Below are positions 1 to 8,500 of a DNA stretch of 59,615 bases, piece by piece. Source of the stretch: Methanothrix harundinacea (GTDB lineage Archaea; Halobacteriota; Methanosarcinia; Methanotrichales; Methanotrichaceae); contig LGFT01000011.1 of assembly GCA_001509375.1 (NCBI GenBank), positions 1-59,615 on the forward strand, written 5' to 3'. Position 1 is the first letter of the stretch. Each line of letters begins with the position of its first letter. The notes beneath the pieces are model-generated. The model was given only the letters and a program-made list of their open reading frames with translations. It ran no database searches and was not told the DNA's origin. A program made the position numbers and the translations under genes.

Positions 1-97
1 TCCGGGGGTTTACGGCGTTGAGGATGAGAGCAAATTTCATATCGTCCTGACCGACAATGGAGGTGAAGGGGAGGGTTCTTCTCTTGAGGTGGTGCAT
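1..97 (-). CDS. Magnesium chelatase ChlI/BchI-like AAA+ ATPase, N-terminal fragment
   Basis: Only the first 32 codons lie in the window; the gene runs off its left edge. The start ATG at 97 (minus strand) is preceded by a good ribosome binding site (AGGAAGTGA, about 5 nt away). The peptide begins MHHLKRRTLPFTSIVGQ and continues with DDMKFALILNAV. This matches the (F/P)FxxIVGQ..MK.ALLLNAV opening of the AAA+ motor subunit of magnesium and cobalt chelatases. That subunit hydrolyses ATP to drive metal insertion by a CobN/ChlH-type large subunit, and such a subunit is encoded at 5563-9354. The gene is divergent from the binding-protein operon and shares a near-identical promoter element with it. 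The metal is not determined by the sequence. Confidence 0.8.
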   Translation of the reverse strand, partial: MHHLKRRTLPFTSIVGQDDMKFALILNAVNPR

Positions 98-143
98 CTG
101 GTCACTTCCTTGTGTTTAATTTGATCGTATTTACAGACTTTAG

Positions 144-186
144 ATCAGATTAACTTGATGCAACTCAAATTGTCCTGATAAATAAT
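144..186 (-). promoter_or_regulatory. Promoter with operator-like half-palindrome for the ChlI-like gene
   Basis: Read on the minus strand, this has a TATA-like TTATTTATCA (about 186-177) followed by the imperfect palindrome TTGAGTTGCATCAA (168-155). It aligns without gaps to 287-329 on the plus strand, with 32 of 43 positions identical by hand count. The repeat pair faces outward towards the two divergent genes. The TATA box lies roughly 80-90 nt from the start codon, which implies an untranslated leader of about 55-60 nt. The regulator is unknown. Confidence 0.55.
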
Positions 187-286
187 ATTTGCGGTTTACA
201 TGGTGTCCAGCCCGCCATTGAAAATGAATTGTACCTCGGTCCTCACAAAACTCAAACGTCACAGGTGCACTGGGCGTGCCGCAAGG

Positions 287-329
287 TTTATTTATCAAGA
301 TAAATTGAGTTAACTCAAAATTACCTGAT
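287..329 (+). promoter_or_regulatory. Promoter with perfect palindromic operator for the binding-protein operon
   Basis: A TATA-like TTTATTTATC (287-296) is followed at 305-318 by TTGAGTTAACTCAA, a perfect 14-bp palindrome. The palindrome lies between the TATA box and the expected transcription start near 320, a position where a bound repressor would block initiation. The start codon follows at 345. The same arrangement occurs inverted at 144-186, so one regulator probably controls both directions. Confidence 0.6.
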
Positions 330-344
330 TCGGGGTCATAGTGC

Positions 345-1367
345 ATGATTGAAACTCGGATAATGACTCGGATGCTAATGGCTTCGCTGCTTCTCTCCTT
401 GATAGGAGGTGCTGAGGCGGCGGTTCCATCATCACAAGAGATGGTCACCATCGTCGATTATACCGGAAAAACCATGGAGGTACCATCTCCTGTGGAGACG
501 GTGATCAGCCTCTCCTCTCACGCCTCTGAGATCCTATGTGCCCTGGAGGGTGGGGATAAGATCATTGGGCGTGGCGCCTCCTCCACCTTTCCACCTTATC
601 TCGAAGATGTGCCGGTGGTGGGCGAGAGTTCCTATACGCCAAATATAGAGCTGATCCTGGAGTTAGACCCAGATGTGATGGTCGCCGATACCATGCTATC
701 CGATGACGGTCGTGAGAAGATAGAAAGTGCAGGCATTCCGGTGATAGTGGACCGCTTTAGCGATCCTGATAGAACTATCGCCAATATAAGAAATCTGGGG
801 CTTATTCTGGGCAAAGAGGAGCGGGCAGAAGAGCTTGCCGATTTTATTGAGAGCTACCATTCCATCATAGAGGAGCGGATATCATATCTAGAGGAAGAGG
901 ATAAGCCGGTGGTCCTCTGCGAGTGGGGTAGTCCCTGGAAGGTGGCCACTCCTGGAACAAGTTACGGCAACAAAATTATGGCTGCCGGGGGGACGAGCAT
1001 CGCTGCCGACGAAACTCCAGGCAAGTACGTTGTGGTCAGCTCTGAGTGGGTGGCAGAGAGGAACCCGGATATAATCGTCTTCCAGGTCTTCGGCAAGGTT
1101 CCCCCAACCGCGGAGGAGCTGGAGCAGACGAGAGACGAGATACTCTCCCGGCCCGGCCTGAGCGAAGTGAAAGCGGTCAAAGATGAGCGGGTTTACATCA
1201 TCACTTCTGGCATAGTGGGAGGAGCGCCCTCGGTCATCGGGGATCTCTACCTCGCCAAGTGGTTCCATCCCGACCTCTTCGAAGACGTCGAACCCGAGTC
1301 TGTACATGGAGAACTTCTCCAGAAATTTCTCGGCTTAGAGCTGGATGGGGTGTACGTCTACCCCTGA
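345..1367 (+). CDS. ABC transporter substrate-binding protein (BtuF/FepB-type), copy 1
   Basis: This 340-residue class III (TroA/BtuF-like) binding protein should capture a metal chelate such as a corrinoid, haem or siderophore outside the cell and deliver it to the FecCD permease downstream. Residues 1-26 form a signal peptide ending GGAEA with no lipobox cysteine. The mature part opens with a beta strand (VTIVDYTGKTMEVP) and the VISLSSHASEILCAL segment, then the LELDPDVMVADT motif typical of the family. The C-terminus (WFHPDLFEDVEPE, then GVYVYP) is shared by all the copies in this cluster. It is closely similar to copy 2 even at the DNA level, which indicates a recent tandem duplication. 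The ligand cannot be read from the sequence. Confidence 0.85.
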   Translation: MIETRIMTRMLMASLLLSLIGGAEAAVPSSQEMVTIVDYTGKTMEVPSPVETVISLSSHASEILCALEGGDKIIGRGASSTFPPYLEDVPVVGESSYTPNIELILELDPDVMVADTMLSDDGREKIESAGIPVIVDRFSDPDRTIANIRNLGLILGKEERAEELADFIESYHSIIEERISYLEEEDKPVVLCEWGSPWKVATPGTSYGNKIMAAGGTSIAADETPGKYVVVSSEWVAERNPDIIVFQVFGKVPPTAEELEQTRDEILSRPGLSEVKAVKDERVYIITSGIVGGAPSVIGDLYLAKWFHPDLFEDVEPESVHGELLQKFLGLELDGVYVYP

Positions 1368-1411
1368 AATGCACCGTAAGCGAATATGATCAATTTAAAT
1401 CGGTGATTTGT

Positions 1412-2437
1412 GTGATCACAACTCGAATAATAACAAGAGGGATCTTCTGTCTCTTCTTCCTCGCCGTTCTATCCTTCACGGGGTGTGGCGGGGCGGCAGC
1501 TGCATCGTCAGGGACGGTTACCATCGTCGATTACACTGGAAAATCCGTAGAGGTACCATCTCCCGTGGAGACGGTGATCAGTCTCTCCTCCTATGCCTCT
1601 GAGATCCTATGCGCCCTGGATGGTGGAGATAAGATCGTCGGACGTGACTCCTATTCCATCTATCCGCCAGATCTTGAAGATGTGACGATAGTGGGCCAGA
1701 GCTCCTATAGTCCGAACGTAGAGCTAATTCTCGAGCTCGATCCGGATGTGATAATCGCCGATACCATGCTCTCCGATGACAACCGCGAGAAGATCGAAAG
1801 CGGAGGCTTACCGGTGATCGTAATCCGTTCTGGTGACCCAAAGAGGACCATGACCATCATAAGGGATCTGGGAACCATACTGGACAGAAACGAGCGGGCG
1901 GAGGAGCTGGTCGCTTTTATAGATCGTTACCACTCCATCGTAGAGGAGCGGACGGCAGATCTGGATGAAGAGGATAAACCCGTTGTTCTCGGCGAGTGGG
2001 CCAGCCCCTGGAATGCGGCCACCCCCGGAACGGGCTTCGGCGATAAGATCGCGGCCGCCGGAGGGATCTGCATCACCGCCGACGAAACGCCAGGCACGTA
2101 TGTCGTGGTCAGCTCGGAATGGGTGGCGGAGAGAAAACCCAACGTAATAATATTCCAGAAATCCGGCAAGAACCACACCCGGGAGGGGCTGGAGGAGACG
2201 AGAGACGAGATTCTCTCCCGGCCCGGATTGAGCGACGTCGACGCCGTCAAAGATGGCCGGGTTTACGTGGTTACCTCTGGCGTAATGGGCGGGGCTCCCT
2301 CCATCATCAGCGATCTGCACTTCGCCAAGTGGTTCCATCCCAACCTCTTCGGGGATATCGATCCGGAGGAGGTCCACGAAGAGCTGGTCCAGGAGTTCTT
2401 TGGCCTGGAGCTGGAAGGAGTGTACGTCTACCCATAA
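1412..2437 (+). CDS. ABC transporter substrate-binding protein, lipoprotein, copy 2
   Basis: A 341-residue paralogue of copy 1, 44 nt downstream with no evident promoter between, so probably co-transcribed. The GTG at 1412 is chosen because VITTRIITRG aligns with the start of copy 1 (MIETRIMTRM). An in-frame GTG at 1403 is possible, and starts further upstream would run back into copy 1. The signal sequence ends LSFTGC, a lipobox, so the protein should be anchored to the membrane by the cysteine. The body repeats the TIVDYTGKSVEVPSPVETVI opening and the ELDPDVIIADTMLSDD segment. The presumed role is the same as copy 1, possibly with a different ligand form. Confidence 0.85.
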   Translation: MITTRIITRGIFCLFFLAVLSFTGCGGAAAASSGTVTIVDYTGKSVEVPSPVETVISLSSYASEILCALDGGDKIVGRDSYSIYPPDLEDVTIVGQSSYSPNVELILELDPDVIIADTMLSDDNREKIESGGLPVIVIRSGDPKRTMTIIRDLGTILDRNERAEELVAFIDRYHSIVEERTADLDEEDKPVVLGEWASPWNAATPGTGFGDKIAAAGGICITADETPGTYVVVSSEWVAERKPNVIIFQKSGKNHTREGLEETRDEILSRPGLSDVDAVKDGRVYVVTSGVMGGAPSIISDLHFAKWFHPNLFGDIDPEEVHEELVQEFFGLELEGVYVYP

Positions 2438-2524
2438 GCTAGCGTCTTTGATCATGTATCGGCGTATTCAAGACAGGTGGGGGTCCGTGCGAGATGTGCT
2501 TGAATAGGGGCCTCACCACCTTCG

Positions 2525-2531
2525 TTTTTTT
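2525..2531 (+). terminator. T-rich stretch after the first two binding-protein genes
   Basis: A run of seven T follows copy 2 by about 90 nt and precedes the promoter of copy 3. Archaeal transcription commonly ends at such T tracts without a hairpin. This position would separate the copy 1-2 transcript from the next unit. It is judged on composition only. Confidence 0.35.
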
Positions 2532-2547
2532 CTTAAAAACCGCAGCG

Positions 2548-2557
2548 CTTATATACA
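2548..2557 (+). promoter_or_regulatory. TATA box upstream of binding-protein copy 3
   Basis: CTTATATACA lies about 65-70 nt before the ATG at 2621. It is followed by CAAGATAA, an octamer also found just after the TATA box of the 287-329 promoter. That suggests a related but weaker regulatory element for the second transcription unit. Confidence 0.45.
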
Positions 2558-2620
2558 AGATAATGTTTGTAATCAACATCTTCGTAGTTATAACAAATAG
2601 ATTTGATCTGGGTTGATGCT

Positions 2621-3643
2621 ATGGATAAAAAGGGGGGAATAACAGGATCGATCTTCTGTCTCTGTCTCCTCATGTTGTCTTTATCGGGGTGTGCTGAAGA
2701 GACGACTCTGCCGTCTGAGACAGTTACCATCGTTGATAGCACAGGACGGTCCGTCGATATATCATGCCCTGTGGAGCGGATAGTCTCCATCACCTCGGCT
2801 GCTTCAGAGGTCATCTGTGCCCTGGATGCTGGTGATAGAATCGTTGGACGCGACTCTTATTCACTCGTCGCACCACATCTCGGGGACGTTCCGGTGGTGG
2901 CAGGAAGCTCCGCTTCGCCAAATATAGAGCTCATCCTTGAGCTCGATCCTGATGTGGTGATCGCCGACACTATGCTATCTGATGACCTGCGTGAGAGGAT
3001 CGAAGAAGCCGGCATACCCGTGATCGTAGAGTCTGCCTGGGACGCCACAACAGTGATCAAGGTTGTACGAAATTTCGGGATGATGCTGGATAAAGAAGAA
3101 CGGGCATATGAGATCATAGGCTTCATCGAGCAATATCAATACATCATCGAGGAACGAATCGCTTCCCTTGAGGAGGCGAATAAGCCTGCAGTATACTTTG
3201 AGTTCTACAAGCCGTACTTCACCTCCTCCTCTGGAACACCCCTCGACAATCTCGTAACTGTTTCAGGTGGGAAAAATATCGCCCGTGAGGAATCCACACG
3301 ATATCCCACCGCAAGCCCTGAGTGGGTCGTCGAGAGAGATCCAGATATCATCATCTCAATCCTTTCTGCCGCGGAGGACATAACCGAGGAGATGCTAAAG
3401 GAAGCGAGGGAGGAGATACTTTCACGGCAAGGATTGAACAGCGTCAAGGCCGTCGAGGATGATCGGGTTTACGTCCTCTGTAGTGCCATTAGAAGCGGCG
3501 TGCTCTCAATAGTCGGTGAGTTTTACCTCGCCAAATGGTTCCACCCCGACCTCTTCGAAGACATCGATCCTGAGGAGGTTCATGAAGAGCTGATCCAGGA
3601 GCTCTTCGGCCAGAAGCTGGAGGGGGTGTATGTCTATCCATGA
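2621..3643 (+). CDS. ABC transporter substrate-binding protein, lipoprotein, copy 3
   Basis: A 340-residue member of the same family, more diverged than copies 1 and 2. The start at ATG 2621 gives MDKKGGITGSIFCLCLLMLS followed by the lipobox LSGC; an ATG six codons upstream would put residues IWVDA ahead of it. Conserved landmarks are TVTIVDSTGRSVDI, the SITSAASEVICALDAGD segment and ELDPDVVIADTMLSDD. The last codons overlap the permease gene in an ATGA, so this copy is the one translationally coupled to the transporter and is probably the original partner. Confidence 0.87.
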   Translation: MDKKGGITGSIFCLCLLMLSLSGCAEETTLPSETVTIVDSTGRSVDISCPVERIVSITSAASEVICALDAGDRIVGRDSYSLVAPHLGDVPVVAGSSASPNIELILELDPDVVIADTMLSDDLRERIEEAGIPVIVESAWDATTVIKVVRNFGMMLDKEERAYEIIGFIEQYQYIIEERIASLEEANKPAVYFEFYKPYFTSSSGTPLDNLVTVSGGKNIAREESTRYPTASPEWVVERDPDIIISILSAAEDITEEMLKEAREEILSRQGLNSVKAVEDDRVYVLCSAIRSGVLSIVGEFYLAKWFHPDLFEDIDPEEVHEELIQELFGQKLEGVYVYP

Positions 3644-4707
3644 GCGAAGATGAAGTGTTTGATGCCGAGGAGGTCTACGCCAGAGCTTCCTGGAAGAAGA
3701 CCCTTTTCACCCTCGTCCTTTTTGTGGCAGTCGCTCTCCTAGCAGTCTTCGCAATATCCATGGGCGCAGCATCCCTGGGAATGGGCGAGTGCTTCCGCGT
3801 CGTCCTGGCCGAGTTCATGCCTGTAGAGGAGGTGAGCACCTTCGCCCAGGTGGTAGTCCTCCAGCTGAGGCTGCCTCGGATACTGATGGCAATCATCACC
3901 GGGATCAGCCTCGGCGTCGCCGGCGCTGTGATGCAAGGGGTCCTTCGAAACCCCCTCGTCTCTCCTTACACCCTGGGCCTCTCATCGGGGGCGGCCTGCG
4001 GAGCCGCCATAGCTATCGTTCTGGGAGTCGGCCTATTGGGAACGGGACGATATATCATCGTCATAAACGCCTTCTTCTTCAGCCTCCTCACCATGGCCGT
4101 CGTCTACGGTATATCCCGGATAAAAGGCACCTCGGTCGAAACACTGATCCTGGCGGGGGTGGCCATGGGCTACCTCTTCTCGGCCGTAATATCCCTCCTC
4201 AAATATACGTCAGGTCACGAAGAGCTGAGAGAGGTCGTATTTTGGTTGATGGGCGGCCTCTATACGGCCAGATGGGAGAACGTGATCATCCTGATCCCTG
4301 CGGTCTTCTTCTTGACCGTCCTCCTGATGCGTTACTCCTGGGACCTGAACGCCATGAGCGCGGGAGAAGAGGTGGCAGTGAGCCTGGGGATCAACGTCAA
4401 CAGGGTCAGGGTGACCTGCCTGACCCTCACCACGATCCTCACAGCCAGCGTTATCGCCTTCACCGGCGTAATAGGATTCATCGGACTGGTCTCGCCTCAT
4501 GTCTGCAGACTGTTGATAGGAAACGACCACCGGTACCTCATCCCCTGCTCGGGTCTGATCGGCGCTCTCCTCCTTCTGGCCTCAGATACAGCCTGCAGAA
4601 CTATGATCTCCCCCACCGAGATACCGGTGGGCATCGTCACATCCTTCATAGGAGTTCCCTTCTTCCTCTACCTTCTGGTGAGGAGAAAGAGGCGGTGGTG
4701 GCAGTGA
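3640..4707 (+). CDS. FecCD/BtuC-type ABC transporter permease
   Basis: A 355-residue integral membrane protein that forms, as a dimer, the pore for uptake of metal chelates. After a cytoplasmic N-terminus of about 25 residues come about ten hydrophobic helices. Family signatures include LQLRLPRILMAIITGISLGV, GAVMQGVLRNPLVSPYTLGL and the ATPase-coupling region near GFIGLVSPHVCRLL. It starts in an ATGA overlap with binding-protein copy 3 and ends in a GTGA overlap with the ATPase. It is the only such permease in the window, so all five binding proteins may share it. Confidence 0.92.
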   Translation: MSEDEVFDAEEVYARASWKKTLFTLVLFVAVALLAVFAISMGAASLGMGECFRVVLAEFMPVEEVSTFAQVVVLQLRLPRILMAIITGISLGVAGAVMQGVLRNPLVSPYTLGLSSGAACGAAIAIVLGVGLLGTGRYIIVINAFFFSLLTMAVVYGISRIKGTSVETLILAGVAMGYLFSAVISLLKYTSGHEELREVVFWLMGGLYTARWENVIILIPAVFFLTVLLMRYSWDLNAMSAGEEVAVSLGINVNRVRVTCLTLTTILTASVIAFTGVIGFIGLVSPHVCRLLIGNDHRYLIPCSGLIGALLLLASDTACRTMISPTEIPVGIVTSFIGVPFFLYLLVRRKRRWWQ

Positions 4708-5474
4708 AACTGACGGTCAGCGATTTAACTTTCGGCTATGATGGAAAGACCACCCTTGACGGCATCTCCCTGGAGATCGAGAAGGGAGATATTGTAAGCC
4801 TCGTGGGACCAAACGGGGCGGGGAAGAGCACCCTGATCAAGTGCATAGACAGGATACTGAAACCTCAAAGGGGCACCGTCTACATCGATGGAAAAGAGGC
4901 AGCTCAGCTGAGCTCCAAGGACTTCTCGAAAATGATGGGATATGTCCCTCAGAGCACGACGGAGGTCTTTCCCTACACGGTTTTTGATATAGTGCTCATG
5001 GGACGAAGGCCTCACATAGGTTGGCGGGTCACTGGAAACGATGTAAAAATCGTCTCGCGAACGCTCAGGTTTATGGGGATCGAGGAGTTCGCATCGAGAT
5101 ACTTTGACGAGCTCTCCGGCGGAGAGAAACAGAAGATCGCCATGGCGAGGGCGCTGGCCCAGGAACCAGAGGTGCTTCTTCTGGACGAGCCCACCAGCAA
5201 CCTCGACATAAAGCACCAGCTCGAGGTTATGAATATCGTAAAGAAGCTCGTCTGTGAGAGAAATATATCTGCCGTCATGGCCATGCACGACCTGAACCTG
5301 GCATCGAGGTTCTCAGACCGCATAGTGATGCTAAAGGATAAAAAGGTCTTCAAGGTTGGCGATCCCAGATCGATCCTCATCTCCGAGAACATCGAACTGG
5401 TCTACGGCGTCAGGGCTGAGGTGATAAAAGACAGCAAAGGCATGCCCTACATCATGCCGATCGAGCCCGTATGA
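4704..5474 (+). CDS. FecE/BtuD-type ABC transporter ATP-binding protein
   Basis: A 256-residue ATPase that powers the permease encoded just before it. It shows Walker A (GPNGAGKST), the Q-loop region (YVPQSTTEV), the signature LSGGEKQK, Walker B (VLLLDEPTSNLD) and the switch histidine in AMHDLNLASRF. GTG 4704 is preferred because it overlaps the permease stop as GTGA and gives VKLTVSDLTFGYDGK. GTG 4698, two codons earlier, is an alternative. The C-terminal stretch after SENIELVYGV matches cobalamin/iron-chelate importers. Confidence 0.92.
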   Translation: MKLTVSDLTFGYDGKTTLDGISLEIEKGDIVSLVGPNGAGKSTLIKCIDRILKPQRGTVYIDGKEAAQLSSKDFSKMMGYVPQSTTEVFPYTVFDIVLMGRRPHIGWRVTGNDVKIVSRTLRFMGIEEFASRYFDELSGGEKQKIAMARALAQEPEVLLLDEPTSNLDIKHQLEVMNIVKKLVCERNISAVMAMHDLNLASRFSDRIVMLKDKKVFKVGDPRSILISENIELVYGVRAEVIKDSKGMPYIMPIEPV

Positions 5475-5522
5475 CCTTATTCATCACAGCCCCGTCGAGA
5501 TCGAAATGCTATACCGAGTTTT

Positions 5523-5536
5523 GAATATATACTAAA
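5523..5536 (+). promoter_or_regulatory. TATA box of the cobN-like gene
   Basis: GAATATATACTAAA lies 27-40 nt before the GTG at 5563. That is close to the standard archaeal spacing if the leader is very short. It suggests that the chelatase gene has its own promoter as well as any read-through from the transporter operon. Confidence 0.5.
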
Positions 5537-5562
5537 TAATAAACGCAGGGGGTTTAATTGGC

Positions 5563-8500
5563 GTGGAAAAAGTGAAGATAGCATATGCCAGCACTCATCC
5601 GACCGATCTATTTCCGCTGATATTAGCCTTTAGAGAGATCATCGACGATGTTGGCGACGTCGCTGAACTGCAGCTGAGATCTGGCGAAGATCTGATGATG
5701 GCTGGCCAGATCGAGGAGTTTGTCCGGATCGCCTCAAAATCTCATCTCGTCATACTTCATCTCCACGGAGGCAAGAAGAGCCTCGCCTGCTTCGATGATC
5801 TCGTCTCAGAACTTGAGGCGGCGGGGGTTCCCATCCATGCACAGGCAACAGCATCCGAACAGGACACCGAGCTCTATAAGCGATCCACCGTCGATAAAGA
5901 AGATTACAGGAGCATAACCAGGTACCTCAACTACGGTGGAAAGGAGAACTTCAAAGGGCTCTTGCTTTACTTGGCCCATCGGTTTGGAGGCTTTGATTGC
6001 GCTGTGCCAGAACCAGAGAGGCCGATCTGGGACGGCATATACCATCCGGATTTTGATCACGTTCCCACCCTTGATGAATATCTCGAGCAGAGACACGCGG
6101 AAGGCCGGCCCACCGTGGGCATCTGGTTTTATAACGGCCTCTGGCAGTCGGGAAATACCGCATTTATGGGCAGGCTGATAGCCGAGATCGAGGGGCAGGG
6201 GGCAAACGTCATCCCCGTCTTCATGTACAGCCTGAAGGACGTCGAGCTGGGAACCCACGGTGCCGAATGGGTGATGGAGAACTACTTCATGAAGGACGGC
6301 CAGCCGATTGTGGATGTTTTGATCAGCTTGCTGATGTTCTCGTTATCCATGTGGGCTTCAGGCGACGACGAGGAGGGCCTTGCCGGAGAAAACGCAACCG
6401 ATGAGGCAAAAGCCAGCGAAAAAGAGGTCTTTCTGACGAAGCTCGGCGTGCCGGTCATCAAGGGGATCATGACCCACAAAACCGAGAAGGAGTGGACGGA
6501 GTCGATCCAGGGGCTTAGCCCCATGGACGTCACCACGAGCATAGCCCTTCCCGAGTTCGATGGACTTCTGATCACCGTGCCTGTGGCAGCGAGAGAGCGC
6601 ACTGAGAGGGATCCACTGACAGGGGCCAAAGCGACCATTTACATGCCGATTGAGGAGAGGGTCGGTAAGATCGTCCGGCTGAGCCTGAACTGGGCGAGGC
6701 TAAGGCACATCCCCAGCGAAGAGAAGAGGGTTGCCATAATATTTCACAACTATCCGCCACGAGACGATCGGATCGGCAGCGCCTTCGGCCTGGATTCGCC
6801 CGTATCGGTGTGGAACATCTTGCGGGATATGGAGGCGGAGGGGTATCGGCTCGATCGGCTGCCCGAAGATGGTCGGACGCTCATCGAGGAGGTGAGAGAC
6901 GGCGTTACCAATAACAGGCAGTGGTCTAGCCCCGTCGAGATGGCCACGAGGGCCGTAGATACTGTCTCTGGAGATCTGTACCGGAAGTGGTTCTGTGAGC
7001 TTCCAGCCGAAGTACAGAACAAGATGACGGAGGCCTGGGGTCCGCCTCCAGGAGATCTCTTCGTTCACGAGGACAGGTTGATCATCCCAGGCATAATAAA
7101 CGGCAACGTCTTCATCGGCCTTCAGCCCCCTCGGGGATTTTTGGAGGATCCGGCAGCCATCTATCACAGTCCCGATCATCCCATCCCTCACCATTACTAT
7201 GCCTACTACCGATGGATAAGAGACGTCTTCGGCGCAAATCTGGTGATGCATATAGGAAAGCACGGATCCCTGGAGTGGCTTCCAGGGAAAGGAGCTGGCC
7301 TCAGCTCCTCTTGCTTTCCTGATATAGCCATATCGGATCTTCCCAACATCTATCCTTACATCATCAACAACCCCGGTGAGGGGACCCAGGCGAAGAGGAG
7401 AAGCTACTGCTGCATCATAGATCATCTGGTTCCAGTGATGCACAACGCCGACACCTATGAGGAGATGGCGGAGCTGGAGGTGCTCTTTCACGACTACCAG
7501 CACGTCGTCTCGGAGGACCCTGGAAAGACGCCGGACGTAGAGAGACGGATCTGGGAGAAGGTCTCTGAGGCGAAGCTCGATCACGACCTCATGGTGGACG
7601 AGGTGGCCGCCTTCTCAGATTTCGACAGCTTCCTCGACCGGCTCCACGATTACATCCACGAGATGGCAGACACCCAGATAAGAGACGGGCTTCACATTTT
7701 TGGAGAGCCACCTGAGGGATCTAGGCTCGACGAGTTTCTCGTCGCCCTCACAAGGCTATCCAACGGCAACGTCCCCTCGATGAGAGAGTCGATGGCAGAG
7801 CTTTTGGGCTACGATTATGACGAGCTTCTGAGAACCAGGGGACAGAAAGGCGGCCACATCATCGAAGAGGTTCACGACCTCTCCCTCAAGCTTGTAGAAC
7901 GTTTTCACCAGGAAAACTTCCGCCCTGACGTGATAGAGGCCTTAGAGGACGAGGTGCTGGGGAAAAGAAGCGAGAAGATGGAGCTGGTCCTCGATTATAT
8001 GGGGAGATCTCTTGTCCCGAGGATAAGAGCGACCACCGATGAGCTGACTGCCGTCCTCTCCGCTTCTCGGGGCTGCTTCGTCCCGCCAGGCCCCTCGGGG
8101 GCGCCCACCCGAGGCATGGCCGATATCCTGCCCACCGGGAGGAACTTCTACTCCGTCGACCCCCAGGCGATACCGTCCCCCGCTGCATGGAAGGTGGGCA
8201 CGGCCCAGGGCGACGCCCTCATCGAGCGGTACAAAAAAGACGAGGGCAAGTATCCAGAGAGCGTCGGCATGGTGATCTGGGGGACCGGCACCATGAGGAC
8301 GAAAGGGGACGACGTCGCCGAGGTCCTCTATCTGATGGGGGTAAGGCCGGTGTGGGAGGCCCAGAGCGGAAGGGTGGAGGGGATCGAGCTGATCCCTACA
8401 GAAGAGCTGGGCCGCCCCAGAATCGATGTGACCCTTCGCATAAGCGGGCTCTTCCGGGACGCCTTCTCCAACATAGTCGCCCTCATCAACGAGGCGGTGG

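Noticed and set aside
1259-1411. Longer N-terminus for binding-protein copy 2
   Set aside because: The extra codons lie inside copy 1 and would bury the lipoprotein signal 50 residues deep.
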